A DNA stretch of 64,000 nt from Bifidobacterium castoris (GCF_003952025.1 NZ_QXGI01000001.1:248001-312000); one strand, 5' to 3'. Positions 35,413-44,673 are shown, numbered from the stretch's first letter. Numbers and translations are program-made. Notes: a model not told the origin generated them from the letters alone.

Positions 35413-36120
35413 ATGAACAAACCTCACGACGGGGCGAAGCACCGTTCCGAACCAGACCATGCCGCACCTGTCCGCTTTCTCCGGCAGGTATGGCGCTGGG
35501 TGCAGGAGCATAAGATCATCAGCGTGACCATTGCCGCCCTGTTTGCGATTGTCCCGATATGGCAGGGCGAATATGGGCTGAGAATGTCCGCGCGGCAGCA
35601 TGACGAATCCGGTCCCGTCTACTCGTGGTTCATGCTCGACCATGTGAACCCCGGGATACGGTTCGAGGGGAACGTCATCATATCCGCCCCCGCCTATCCG
35701 ATAGTGGTCACGAACAGGGGACGCACCGACGGGAGCATCATGGGCGTAGACCAGATAGTGGACGGCAGGGCGGAAAGGATGACCCCATGCGTGCCCGATT
35801 TCAACGAGGATGGCGAGCTCAACACGGCACGGCCGGTTCGTCCGGACAGCGCGAAGATCCGCATCCCCGCCGAGGAATCGGCGCTCATGATCCTGGTCGC
35901 CGAGGAGACGCGCACGCCGTACGATCCCGCAACCGGCGCCGTGCAGCATGGTGCGCCGTTCCAGGTGACGGATATGCTGCGTATCCGCACCGCCTCCGGA
36001 CGTCAGGTCGAGTCGGCGAGGATCATGGATGTGCCCGTGGAGACGCGGACGGCTTATGAGTATCCGCAGATGGATGAGGCGTTGAAGGCGTGCATCGCCC
36101 ATGTCGAGGACGGAATGTGA
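35413..36120 (+). CDS. Membrane-anchored protein of unknown function, 235 aa
   Basis: Starts MNKPHDGAKHRSEPDHAAPV at 35413, with a helix KIISVTIAALFAIVPIWQGE (about 36-55) and an extracellular-looking beta-rich domain. The segment IVVTNRGRTDGSIMGVDQIV aligns with VVTNTGRTQGTILDIDRGL of the gene interrupted at 36900/39150, so the two are paralogues. No enzyme motif. It ends ahead of a hairpin at 36159-36193. Confidence 0.65.
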   Translation: MNKPHDGAKHRSEPDHAAPVRFLRQVWRWVQEHKIISVTIAALFAIVPIWQGEYGLRMSARQHDESGPVYSWFMLDHVNPGIRFEGNVIISAPAYPIVVTNRGRTDGSIMGVDQIVDGRAERMTPCVPDFNEDGELNTARPVRPDSAKIRIPAEESALMILVAEETRTPYDPATGAVQHGAPFQVTDMLRIRTASGRQVESARIMDVPVETRTAYEYPQMDEALKACIAHVEDGM

Positions 36121-36158
36121 CGTTCCGCCCGCCCTGCGCCGCCATGATGGTCCAGTCC

Positions 36159-36193
36159 GTGTCATGCCGGCAGCCTATGCGTCGGCATGACAC
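36159..36193. terminator. Hairpin with ATGCGT loop
   Basis: GTGTCATGCCG (36159-36169) pairs with CGGCATGACAC (36183-36193); the 13-base loop contains ATGCGT. It could terminate the gene ending at 36120 or act as an operator. Confidence 0.45.
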
Positions 36194-36239
36194 GAAGGGC
36201 TGCGATCGGCCTGCCCCATCCCGTGTTCGGGTTGACGCA

Positions 36240-36330
36240 CGCTGACGGGAATGCTTGCGCGGTTCGGGCGGATGAGCGGCTCCGCCCCGTCGGCTGCCGT
36301 GAACGACCGGAAGAATCTCACTCTGGCTCC
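36240..36330 (-). pseudogene. 3' remnant of a fourth copy of the small membrane-protein family
   Basis: Read on the minus strand it encodes MLKGARVRFFRSFTAADGAE followed by PLIRPNRA, matching the ends of 34949-35347 (VRLEQTFETRDGSSPLIRP) and 36361-36822 (LLKGAEIRFVQTF). The N-terminal part is absent. It sits immediately after the full copy at 36361, so it is probably left over from a tandem duplication. Confidence 0.6.
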
Positions 36331-36360
36331 TTTGAGCATCACCCGCCCATCGCCATCCCC

Positions 36361-36822
36361 TTATCCCATATACGACGAATCAGCCTGTATGACGGGCGTC
36401 GAACCGTCCCGTGCCAGGAAGGTCTGCACGAACCTAATCTCGGCGCCCTTGAGCAGGACACGCGACACGCGGACACTCTCCTCCTCCAGTCCGACACCGC
36501 GCTGGAACACGCGGATGAAATCGTTGCGGTACTCATGCTGCCCCGGCAACCAGTTGGCGACACCGTACTCCACCTCGATCCACCCCGCTGTTCGCCGCCA
36601 CCACACATCATACAGTTCCCAATCATCCCCGTCCACATACAGGTCGCTTTGCAGCCAGGACGTGTCGGGTTTCGTGTCGGAGTCCGTGTCGGAGTCCGTG
36701 CGGGCGGCACGCTCCTCCCTCCTCATAGCCACGAGCTTCGCTACATGCACCACCAGAAGCGCGATGTTGAGCAACCACACCAGCACCAGGATCGCAATAT
36801 CCACGATCAGCCATCCACCCAT
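36361..36822 (-). CDS. Single-pass membrane protein, paralogue family, 153 aa
   Basis: ATG at 36822: MGGWLIVDIAILVLVWLLNI with a membrane helix, an Asp/Thr/Ser linker (TDSDTDSDTKPD), then the shared domain (VWWRRTAGWIEVEYGVANWL, NDFIRVFQRGVGLEEESVRV, FLARDGSTPVIQADSSYMG). It is about 60% identical by eye to the protein at 53255-53707 in the last 80 residues. Function unknown. Confidence 0.65.
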   Translation of the reverse strand: MGGWLIVDIAILVLVWLLNIALLVVHVAKLVAMRREERAARTDSDTDSDTKPDTSWLQSDLYVDGDDWELYDVWWRRTAGWIEVEYGVANWLPGQHEYRNDFIRVFQRGVGLEEESVRVSRVLLKGAEIRFVQTFLARDGSTPVIQADSSYMG

Positions 36823-36899
36823 AACGAATTCCTCTCCTCCGCATCGGATAATGAGACGGCCCACCTCCCGTATGGTTCACGGGCCGATACGATGAGGCC

Positions 36900-37340
36900 A
36901 TGAAACGGAAACGCGCAAAACGCAACGGGAAACGCAGGCCGAAACGCAACATCAAACGGCATCGCGGCGGCCGTCGCCCATCCACACATGGAACCATGCC
37001 GCAGAATGATGCGTCGGCGACCCCTCCCCAGCCTAGGCAAAACGGCGTGCAGGATACGGGACAGCCCACGGAAGACCAACCGACGACGGGCGACGTGTCG
37101 GCGCACGCCGGTGAGGGGGCACCCACAGAGGACAAGGAAAACGGATCATCTGACGATGAGGGGCGTTCGGGCGGGAAGCCGTCCGGGTTTTGGGTCAAGG
37201 CTGAATTGTGGCTGTCCATCATCGCCTCACTGGTCGCCATCATAGGCATCCCCGCCACTTTCTTCCAGATATGGCAGGCCGATGAGGCGAATCGCCGGTC
37301 GATTGCACAATTCAATGCGGAGGGCGCCGTCTACCGGTTG
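36900..37340 (+). pseudogene. 5' part of a membrane-protein gene split by an IS605-type element
   Basis: Starts ATG at 36900 with a very basic, Pro-rich cytoplasmic region (MKRKRAKRNGKRRPKRNIKR), then a membrane helix (LWLSIIASLVAIIGIPATFF) and FQIWQADEANRRS. It aligns with the paralogue at 35413. The frame ends inside the element (stop at 37350-37352, in the end hairpin). The rest of the gene resumes near 39150. Confidence 0.75.
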
Positions 37341-37472
37341 ACACTCCCGTGATTGAAATCACGGGATTCCTGCGAACTGGGCGTGCTTGGCACTTGGCTT
37401 GCGCGCCTGATGTCAGAGGCTTCCCATATTGAGCAGGCTATCCCCGATTGTCGGCCGGTTCCTGTTTTGTCG

Positions 37473-38645
37473 TTATTCCCCGCTTCCGTTGAGTCGAAGC
37501 GCCTCGTCCCTGATGTTCAGGGCGGCGTTCACATCGCGATCGTGCAGGGTGCCGCAATGCCCGCACACCCATTCGCGTTCAGACAGCCGCAGCCTCTGGT
37601 ACTTGTATCCGCACTCGTGGCAGAGTTTGGAACTGGGGTAGAATCTGTCCACCCGGATAAGGGCGCGTCCGTACCATTCCGCCTTATAGGACAGCTTGTC
37701 CACGAGGCCGCTCCACCCGTCGCGGAGTATGGAACGGTTCATCGCGCGTTTGCGCGCCTGACCGTTGCGCATCGGCTTGCCATCCGCATCTAGTCTTTCC
37801 CTCGCCTTTCGCGTCATGTTCCGCACCATCAGGGTCTCCATGCCGATGAATTGGTTCTCTTCGATCAGCCTGTGGGACAGTTGGTGCTGGAAGTCGTCGC
37901 GGTAGTGACGGAGCTTCGCGTAGGCTTTGGCGAGCTTTTGCTTTTGCCTGATGTAGTTGCTTGACCCTTTCTTCCTGTGCGACAGTCGGCGTTGTTCGCG
38001 CTTCACTTTTTCTTCTAAATCTCGGAGTCGTGTCGGGTAGTTGATTTTCTCGCCCGTGCTGAGCGTGAGAAAGTCCTTGACGCCCAAGTCGATGCCGATG
38101 CATCCTTCCGCTGGGGGTTTCGGCCGGACGTCCACGTCGAACAGGAGCACCAGATAGTACGTCCGGTTCTCACGCTTCACCGTCCAGCTGGACAATGATT
38201 CGATTGGATAGCGTAGCCGGTCTCGTTTGCGGATGCGCACCGAACCGAGTTTCTTGGACAGTGGGTAACGGTTGCCGTCCATGCGGCGTATGGGCATGGT
38301 GTTGCGAAACGATTGGATGTTGTCGTTCCTTGAGGCGAAACGGGGACGATGCTTCTCGTAGTCGGCCTTGCGGAAGTACGCCGACCGTGCCTTGCGGAAG
38401 TCCATGATGGCGTTGCTCAACGCGTTCGACGGGATTGGACTGTCCCTGAGCCATCCGTTCGCGTTCTTCATGTCGGTCACGTTCGGATACTCGGGGTTCG
38501 GGTTCGTCTCTTTGTCGTACGTGTTGAACGCCTCGACCTGCTGATTGTAAGCGAAACGCCTATCTCCGAAACACTGTTCCAACAGTTGCGCCTGCGTTTT
38601 CGACGGTGTGAACGGTATGCGTTGCGCGATCTTGCGTTTGGTCAT
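37473..38645 (-). CDS. tnpB: TnpB RNA-guided nuclease
   Basis: 390 residues. The RuvC-type active site looks intact: Asp in GIDLGVKDFLTLSTG, Glu in FIGMETLMVRNMTRK and Asp in HDRDVNAALNIRDEA. The zinc-binding CHECGYKYQRL...CGHCGT is present. TnpB works with a guide RNA from the element's own 3' end. The bases between the stop (37473) and the end hairpin (37346) are the candidate scaffold, and the adjacent flanking bases the candidate guide. It overlaps tnpA by four bases. Confidence 0.9.
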   Translation of the reverse strand: MTKRKIAQRIPFTPSKTQAQLLEQCFGDRRFAYNQQVEAFNTYDKETNPNPEYPNVTDMKNANGWLRDSPIPSNALSNAIMDFRKARSAYFRKADYEKHRPRFASRNDNIQSFRNTMPIRRMDGNRYPLSKKLGSVRIRKRDRLRYPIESLSSWTVKRENRTYYLVLLFDVDVRPKPPAEGCIGIDLGVKDFLTLSTGEKINYPTRLRDLEEKVKREQRRLSHRKKGSSNYIRQKQKLAKAYAKLRHYRDDFQHQLSHRLIEENQFIGMETLMVRNMTRKARERLDADGKPMRNGQARKRAMNRSILRDGWSGLVDKLSYKAEWYGRALIRVDRFYPSSKLCHECGYKYQRLRLSEREWVCGHCGTLHDRDVNAALNIRDEALRLNGSGE

Positions 38646-39042
38646 GAGCGTTCACGCTCCTTGGTTCTTTGGTTGTCGATGTACCTGGCGACCGCTTGTT
38701 CGTTCACGGCGCCGATGCTTTCCACGAAGTAGCTGGGCGACCACAGGCTGCGTTCCCCTTTTCGTTTCCAGTAGGTGCTCTTGAGTTCGGGGTGCATGGC
38801 GAACAAGCGCAGGCTGCTGGTGCCTTTCAGCTGTTTTACGACGCTGCTCACGCTTAGTTTCGGCGGCGCGGACACGAACAAGTGCACATGGTCATCCAAT
38901 CCAACTTCGACATGCGGTATGCGATAGCCGTGTTCCGCGCTATGGCGTGCAGAATGGTCTTCAGATCCTCGTCCACACCGTTCGTGAGCACTTTGCGACG
39001 ATATTTCGTGCACCAGATGATGTGGTAGTTCAGATTGTACAC
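38642..39042 (-). pseudogene. tnpA: TnpA Y1 transposase, frameshifted
   Basis: The C-terminal two thirds are intact, with the HUH motif (DDHVHLFVSAPP) and the catalytic Tyr in VARYIDNQ. The expected N-terminus (VYNLNYHIIWCTKYRRKVL) is readable but in another frame. The shift lies near the codons of HAIARNT/AEHGYRIPHVEVG, about 38930-38950. A sequencing error or programmed frameshifting is possible, but no slippery run is seen. If real, the element would depend on a transposase supplied elsewhere. Confidence 0.75.
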
Positions 39043-39149
39043 TGAAGTTCTACCATGTGTGAATCGTTCACCATATGTGCCATATTCACTACCATATGTA
39101 ATAAGTGGAAGCGTTCTAACCCGGCATTGAAATACCGGGTTTGCGAACG

Positions 39150-39657
39150 CCAGATTTTCATCAATTATGTGGACGGCCCCGCAATGGAGCTCTCCGGCGA
39201 GGAGAGCGGCTCGTACATATCCTACGTGGTTACGAACACGGGCCGTACGCAGGGAACCATTCTGGACATCGACCGTGGGCTCGCCGATGAGCGTCTGGCG
39301 GTGTGCGTGCCGCGTATGGACGATGACGGGGATCTGGTCGCCCCCGGCGGCGATGTCACTTGGAGCGATGTGGTGCCGGTCAACCACCAGTTCACCCTGC
39401 AGCCGGGGCAAAGCCGGCTCGTGTTCATGGCCTCCGCGAAAACCACCCCGAAACTACTGACGGACGGGAACGGGAACATGGCGCTCACCGTCGGCGAACC
39501 GCTTACGGTCACCGGGGGGTTGCGGCTTTACCTGTCGGACGGGTCGGCCGAAACCGTGGGGGCGGACACGGCCGACCCGATCGTCGCAGCGCATTACCGG
39601 AACCTGGCCGGCTACAGTCAGGTGCTCGACTATTGCGCACGGATGACGGCCCGGTAA
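39150..39657 (+). pseudogene. 3' part of the membrane-protein gene split by IS605
   Basis: The frame resumes around RQIFINYVDGPAMELSGEES and continues SYISYVVTNTGRTQGTILDI to a stop at 39657, aligned with the paralogue at 35413-36120. It lacks its own start. Joined to 36900-37340 it would form one protein of about 320 residues. Confidence 0.75.
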
Positions 39658-39756
39658 TGCCGACGTGCCGATGGACATGGAAGGGGCGGAAACGGGCGTG
39701 TGACGGCATCGGGTGTGCGCGCCGGCCATGCCGCCCCGATTTCCGTCCCGAACACG

Positions 39757-41040
39757 TCATCGCGCATTCCTCTCCTCGTCAAGCCGGTCGAACGGCGCCG
39801 CGAGCACCCCGTAGGCCTTTTCGAGATTGCGGGTGATGTCCTCGCATACGCAACCCCCCTGAGCCTTCCGACGCGTCATGTAGCAGGTCATGTCGTCGGC
39901 GATGCCGTGCCGGGCCGCATAAGTCTCCAACGCTTCGAGGAAGTAGGGGCTGTGCGTGCTCACCAGGATCGTGAGGTTGAACGCGCGGCGCAGCTCCACG
40001 AGCATGTCCGCCAGGTCGAGCTGCCATTCGGGGTGCAGATGGATCTCCGGCTCGTCGAGGATGAGCACGTCGTCCTCACCGATCCGGTTGTCGCCCAGCA
40101 GCCGCAGCAGCATGATGAACGTCTTGCGCCCGTCGGACACGTCCCGCATGTCCAGGTCCCGTCCGACGCCGTCCTCCTTGAATTTCAGCCCGTACCGGTC
40201 GATGAGGAGTTCACCGCCGGCATGGGCGCGCAATGATCGGAGGGTCCGGGAGATGGCGTCGTCGACGGCGAGCTGGGTGACCGCGTCGGTTTCGCCGCCG
40301 GCGAGGATCTTGTCTCGCAGGTCGGCCGCATGCCCGTCGTCGGGTTTGCGCAACCAGGGATTGCGGTGCGGTATGGAGGAGCGGACCATGCCGTCGAGCA
40401 GACGGGGACCGTCCAGCATGGTCACGTCCCCGCCCCATCCGATGGGCGGGGTCGCCGCATCCGCGTCCGATCCGACGTGTCCGCCGACGGTGAGACGGTC
40501 GGGGCCGCGCCCCGCGTTTTCGAGCTCCATCCAGCCGTCCGTGTCGTCACGGTTCGTGATGTGCTCCCGGCGTAGCACGTCGGCGCGTACCCGGTCCAGC
40601 ACCTCGGCGTCCCCGAAGGAGAGCCGTTTGCACAACCGGTCGATGAGCAGCGTCCGTTCCTTCCCGTCCTCCTCCGTATCGTCCGGGGGGAGGAACCGGT
40701 CGAGCAGCCGCGTGACGGTCGCCCTGTCCGTACGTTCAGGGCCGAGGGCGGCCAGTTCGTCCGCCATCTCCTCGACGGCCTGACCTATGGGGGCGGTGAT
40801 CGTGTCGGTGCGGTCCGTGCGCAGGCAGTAGTCCAGGAGCAGGGTGAACAGGCTGTCGGCGCGTGACCGGCGTATGTCGTCCGTGTTCTTGCGCAGCGCC
40901 TTGACCGTGGCGTACAGGGTGCGGCATATGGTGGATTTGCCGGTGCCGTTCTCGCCGACCAGCACGGTGATGCCGTTCAGGCGCATGTCCGCATTCCTGA
41001 TGGTGCCGATGTTGCTGATACGTAGCCTCATGGCCCTCAT
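39757..41040 (-). CDS. ABC-type (RecF/OLD-like) ATPase, 427 aa
   Basis: Walker A GENGTGKST is at residues 29-37, the signature-like DVSDGRKTFIMLLRLL precedes it in the second half, and Walker B is LILDEPEIHLHPEWQ followed by STHSPYFLEAL. The long helical middle is coiled-coil-like. This is the AAA_15/AAA_21 architecture found in OLD-type and several phage-defence systems. No nuclease domain is fused. It is coupled by a four-base overlap to a 68-residue protein. A defence or DNA-repair role is inferred. Confidence 0.75.
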   Translation of the reverse strand: MRAMRLRISNIGTIRNADMRLNGITVLVGENGTGKSTICRTLYATVKALRKNTDDIRRSRADSLFTLLLDYCLRTDRTDTITAPIGQAVEEMADELAALGPERTDRATVTRLLDRFLPPDDTEEDGKERTLLIDRLCKRLSFGDAEVLDRVRADVLRREHITNRDDTDGWMELENAGRGPDRLTVGGHVGSDADAATPPIGWGGDVTMLDGPRLLDGMVRSSIPHRNPWLRKPDDGHAADLRDKILAGGETDAVTQLAVDDAISRTLRSLRAHAGGELLIDRYGLKFKEDGVGRDLDMRDVSDGRKTFIMLLRLLGDNRIGEDDVLILDEPEIHLHPEWQLDLADMLVELRRAFNLTILVSTHSPYFLEALETYAARHGIADDMTCYMTRRKAQGGCVCEDITRNLEKAYGVLAAPFDRLDEERNAR

Positions 41041-41243
41041 TGCCTCACGCTCCCCCTGCCGGGCCCGCAGCGACCGTTCGTCCCCGTACCTTCCAGATAT
41101 CTGAGGTCATCCAGCTTCTGCAGTGCGATGCGTTCGTCGTCCGTGATCATGCCAGTCATGGCCTTGCGGCGCAGTGACCGTTCACTGCCGTACTCGCGGA
41201 CGATTTCCTTACGCTTTTCCCTGATATCCCGCCTTGTGACCAT
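41037..41243 (-). CDS. Small basic protein coupled to the ATPase, 68 aa
   Basis: MVTRRDIREKRKEIVREYGS, then helical and ending SVRQ, with ATGA overlap to the ATPase gene. Helical and basic; no domain recognised. It may be a partner or regulator of the ATPase. Confidence 0.55.
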   Translation of the reverse strand: MVTRRDIREKRKEIVREYGSERSLRRKAMTGMITDDERIALQKLDDLRYLEGTGTNGRCGPGRGSVRQ

Positions 41244-41291
41244 AACCGGCGGCCCGATGACATGGGGCGTCGCCGCCGTATCATCCTCGTT

Positions 41292-42041
41292 TTAGAGCCC
41301 GGGGTTCGTGCGGGCGGCATGCTCCTCCAGCGCCGCCCGCACGAACCCCTGATCGCACGATCTCCTCAGGCTCGCGTCGTCGCTCATGACGTCCCCTCCT
41401 GTTTCATCCTCGACCCAGTATCGGCGTTCCGCCTCACGTAGCCGCGTCTCCAGCATGTCGAACATGTGCGGGGCCGCGTGCGGACAGTACCGTGCGCCGT
41501 CCTGTCGTGCGACCTTCATGAGATAGTCCGCTTCGACGCCGTCCGCGGCCCGTCCGATGAGCAGACGGCACAACTGGCCCCATGTGGCGGCGTCGCCCGT
41601 CACCCAATCGGTGTCGCCGCACTGGTCGCAGGTCTGCATGATCTCGTCCCTCTGCCTATCCGTGTCGGGTCGCGCCTCGACCGTGTACAGGCCGCCGCAG
41701 TGGGCTTCGACCAGGAGCAGCGTGCATGTCAGCGGCGGATCGTCCGGCGTGTTGGCGCAGGCGGGGCAGAGCGTATCGTCGCCGTATTCCCAGCCGACGG
41801 TGCGCAGGCCGTCCACGGGGGCGGGGCCGGCCTGCGCACCGCATCGTGTGCAGGTCAGGCCCCAATGGTCGGGACAGCGGTGGCGGCGTGTGCCGTCCGG
41901 CCCCGTGTACGCCTGCCAGTCGTCGTCGACGGCGTCCTCCTCGGCCATGGTCTCTTCGATCCACCAGTCGTGTTCGTAGCCCTCATGGGTTTTGCCGCAG
42001 GCGTCGCAGACGGTGCTGTAGAACTGTCGCGTACGGAACAT
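41292..42041 (-). CDS. Zinc-ribbon-rich protein, 249 aa
   Basis: The ATG at 42041 follows AAAGGGGAAGC. Multiple CxxC pairs occur (CDACGK at 13-18, CPDH, CTRCGA, CPAC, CDQCGD), enough for two or three zinc ribbons. The C-terminal third is helical (FDMLETRLREAERRYWVED). Likely nucleic-acid or protein binding; no enzymatic motif. Transcribed with the WhiB-like gene 19 bases upstream. Confidence 0.6.
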   Translation of the reverse strand: MFRTRQFYSTVCDACGKTHEGYEHDWWIEETMAEEDAVDDDWQAYTGPDGTRRHRCPDHWGLTCTRCGAQAGPAPVDGLRTVGWEYGDDTLCPACANTPDDPPLTCTLLLVEAHCGGLYTVEARPDTDRQRDEIMQTCDQCGDTDWVTGDAATWGQLCRLLIGRAADGVEADYLMKVARQDGARYCPHAAPHMFDMLETRLREAERRYWVEDETGGDVMSDDASLRRSCDQGFVRAALEEHAARTNPGL

Positions 42042-42060
42042 GCTTCCCCTTTCTTTGCTG

Positions 42061-42288
42061 TCAATGGTGTCGGCGTCGCAGGATCTGTTGGCGTTCCTCG
42101 ACGGTTGCGCCGCCCCATACGCCGTGGCGTTCCGGCCGGCGCAGCGCATGGTCGAGGCAGGCGTTCCGGACGGGGCAGGCGGCGCAGACGCGTTTGGCGG
42201 CATCCGTGCACGCGTCGTCGAAGAACAGGTCGTCCAACCCCTCGCACACTGCATGGTCCCGCCATGCCGGACTTGTTGCGGCGTCCAC
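42061..42288 (-). CDS. WhiB-family iron-sulfur regulator
   Basis: 75 residues. The four cluster cysteines are in HAVCEG, KRVCAACPVRNAC (Cys-x2-Cys-x5-Cys) and the signature GVWGG follows, with a basic C-terminus (EERQQILRRRHH). WhiB-like proteins are limited to actinobacteria and their phages or plasmids, where they bind sigma factor region 4 and modify promoter choice. It may regulate genes of this element. Confidence 0.92.
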   Translation of the reverse strand: MDAATSPAWRDHAVCEGLDDLFFDDACTDAAKRVCAACPVRNACLDHALRRPERHGVWGGATVEERQQILRRRHH

Positions 42289-42291
42289 AGG

Positions 42292-42630
42292 TCACTCCTT
42301 TCGGGGTGTGCGATCCGTGTCGAGGCGGGCGACGATGGTCCAGAAATCGTCGGGGTTGACGGTGTCGAGGTTGCCGATGATGTCGGTGCCCTCCCATGTG
42401 CCGGCCGCGTAGTCGATCCAGTGGCTGAAGTGGTCGGTGACGGCTTCGACGGTGGTCTCGTAGGTGTCTTCGCTGTTCCAGGCGTCGGGGTCGAGCGCGC
42501 CGCGTACGTCGTTTTCGAGGTCGCTTCGTGACATGTAGGCGCGGGTGTCGGGGTGGTATGCGAGTGCGTCGGGGTCGAGGCGGAAGTCGGCGTGTTCGTT
42601 GTTGAGGGTCGGGGTGTTGGTGGTGTTCAT
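42292..42630 (-). CDS. Untagged protein sharing the GTDI motif, 112 aa
   Basis: The ATG at 42630 follows GGAAAGGAC. It is acidic (MNTTNTPTLNNEHADFRLDP) and lacks the N-terminal tag, but residues near the end (TWEGTDIIGNLDTVNPDDFW) match the C-terminal motif VWRGTDIPANMDTVSPQW of the tagged proteins at 8664 and 6224. The function is unknown. The gene lies four bases from the WhiB-like gene. Confidence 0.6.
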   Translation of the reverse strand: MNTTNTPTLNNEHADFRLDPDALAYHPDTRAYMSRSDLENDVRGALDPDAWNSEDTYETTVEAVTDHFSHWIDYAAGTWEGTDIIGNLDTVNPDDFWTIVARLDTDRTPRKE

Positions 42631-42660
42631 GATCCGTGTCCTTTCCATACCGATGCGGGG

Positions 42661-43311
42661 TTACAGGAGTGGTATGCGTCCCCACCGGTCGCACATGTCG
42701 AGCAGCTCCCGCACCGCGGCACGCTCACCGGCGCGCACGCATGGCACCATGGCCCGGTCCGCGTCCCACGGGAACCATGAACCATCCGGCATGCCGTCGC
42801 CGGCGCGGACGGGGGCGCCCAGATGGAGCGGGCAGACGACGGGTTCGCTCTCCTGTTCTTCGAAACGGTGCACCCATCGCCGCCAGCCGGCCGCGGAGAC
42901 CATGTCTCCGTACGTCATGTCACGGTCCGGCCCGTCCTCCAGATCAAGCAGCAGCCATACGAGGGTCGCGCAGCCGGGCATCATGCACCGCAGCGGGGTC
43001 AGGGCGGCGTGGCGGCACGCCATGGCGCCGAGTTGGATCGTATCGTCGGGTGCGGGGTCGGCCATGACCGCCTCCCATGCGTGCCGGCTGCGTTCGGCGA
43101 TGAGGTCGGCCAGTGCGCGCATGTGGCGGGCGCGGCCGATCATGCCGGCGCCCTGCCCGAGCCATTCGGCATCACGGATGATACGGCCACGCCGCAGCCG
43201 TTCCCGCCCGCCCCTTTCCGTCCGGTCCGCCTCGCATCGCAGGGTGTGCGCAATCGTACGGTACCGGTCGAGTATGGCGGCGACGAGTTCGGGCCCGTCG
43301 AGCAAGAGCAT
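42661..43311 (-). CDS. Hypothetical protein, 216 aa
   Basis: ATG at 43311 behind GGAAAGGAGGGG. Residues MLLLDGPELVAAILDRYRTI start a helical region; later LLLDLEDGPDRDMTYGDMVS and a C-terminal FPWDADRAMVPCVRAGERA. Cysteines at CMMPGC and CPLHLG could bind zinc. Family unknown. Its upstream region is the edge of repeat array II. Confidence 0.6.
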   Translation of the reverse strand: MLLLDGPELVAAILDRYRTIAHTLRCEADRTERGGRERLRRGRIIRDAEWLGQGAGMIGRARHMRALADLIAERSRHAWEAVMADPAPDDTIQLGAMACRHAALTPLRCMMPGCATLVWLLLDLEDGPDRDMTYGDMVSAAGWRRWVHRFEEQESEPVVCPLHLGAPVRAGDGMPDGSWFPWDADRAMVPCVRAGERAAVRELLDMCDRWGRIPLL

Positions 43312-43358
43312 CGGCCCCTCCTTTCCTGCCCGGACGGTGATGCGTCGACGCCCGGGGC

Positions 43359-43623
43359 GTGCACTGAGGTCGGCCCTGACCTCAGAACGCCCCTGAGCCG
43401 TTGGCATGATTGGGCTGAGCGGGGTTGTGCACTGAGGTCTGGGGTTGTGTAAGGACACGAAAAACCGGAGTCACGGCAAGAACCGACCCGCTACGCGCGC
43501 GACTCCCTTTTTTCCGTATTCCCCAAATACCCCAGACCTCAGTGCTCATGGTCTCTCATCCTTTATGGCAGTAGGGTTGAGGGGCGTTCTGGGGTCGGCG
43601 GAGACCTCAGTGCACCCCAGTGC
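43359..43623 (-). repeat. Array II unit 1
   Basis: 265 bp, type-b centre. The outer hairpin at the right end has the loop GGCGGA. Confidence 0.85.
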
Positions 43624-43782
43624 TCGCCCTCCCCATGATTGCCGTCGAGCCGACGTGGGGGGGCTGAAGCGCATGCGCCCATGGGTGCGTGGAGCCGCGG
43701 TCCTGTCCGGCTCCTCGCATGCGCGCAGCGGGGCGCGCCCTCGCATTCCATGCCGGGCAGGGGGTGTCGGGGTCGGTGAAAC

Positions 43783-44047
43783 GTGCACTGAGGTCGGCCC
43801 TTACCTCAGAACGCCCCTGACCCGTTGGAATTATTGGGCCGAGCGGAGGCGTGCACTGAGGTCTGGGGTTGTGTAAGGACACGAAAAAAGGGAGTCACGG
43901 GAGAAACCGACCCTCTACGCGCGTGACTCCCTTTTTTAGGTATTCCCCAAATACCCCAGACCTCAGTGCAGAGAAGGTCTCTTCCTTTACGGCAGTAGGG
44001 CCGAGAGGTGTTCTGGGGTCGGAGGCGACCTCAGTGCACCCCAGTGC
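43783..44047 (-). repeat. Array II unit 2
   Basis: 265 bp; centre GGGAGTCA...TGACTCCC with A and T runs. Confidence 0.85.
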
Positions 44048-44258
44048 CCCGGTTCGGCCCCGCATTCTTATCCGCCGGTGCCGTGTTCGCGGACGGGGAC
44101 GGTCATGGGGGCGAGGACGGCATCGCCCTGCTCTCCCCCATGATGACGATCGTCGTCCGGTCGGCGCCGACCGGTGAATCGTCATCATGGGTCATCCGAC
44201 ATCCCCGCCGGTCGACCCAAACGCAGCAGGTGGATGGCGCGCAGTGTCGGCCGGAACC

Positions 44259-44523
44259 GTGCACTGAGGTCGGCCCCGACCTCAGAACGCCCCTGACCCG
44301 TTGGAATGATTAGGCTGAGCGGTGGTGTGCACTGAGGTCTGGGGTCCGTAAGGACCACGAAAAACCGGAGTCACGCGACAAGCCGACCCTCTACGCGCGT
44401 GACTCCCTTTTTTCCATACTCCCGAAATACCCCAGACCTCAGTGCAGAAGGGCCCTCTTCCCTTATAGGAGTAGTGATAAGAGGCGTTCTGAGGTCGGGG
44501 CCGACCTCAGTGCACCCCAGTGC
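44259..44523 (-). repeat. Array II unit 3
   Basis: 265 bp; carries CCTTATAGG-type inner motif and outer hairpin loops GGCCCC and GGGGCC. Confidence 0.85.
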
Positions 44524-44673
44524 ACCCGTCCTTTCGGCGCCGGCCCGTTGCGAGGACGGGCGGTCCGGATGGTCCCCGTCGGGATGCGGGCCGCCCGTGA
44601 TCGGCGCCGGAACATGCCGGAGCCCGTGGTCCGCCCAACCTGACCGCCGATACCGCAGATGCGGGGCCGTCGC

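Larger units (their letters stand above)
37340..39150 (-). mobile_element. IS605-family insertion sequence
   Basis: The element carries tnpA and tnpB on the minus strand. Hairpins stand at each end: CCCGTGAT...ATCACGGG (37346-37365) on the tnpB side and AACCCGG...CCGGGTT (39118-39141) on the tnpA side, as IS200/IS605 elements require. No terminal inverted repeat or target duplication is expected. The exact ends are uncertain by about 15 bases. It splits a membrane-protein gene. Confidence 0.82.
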
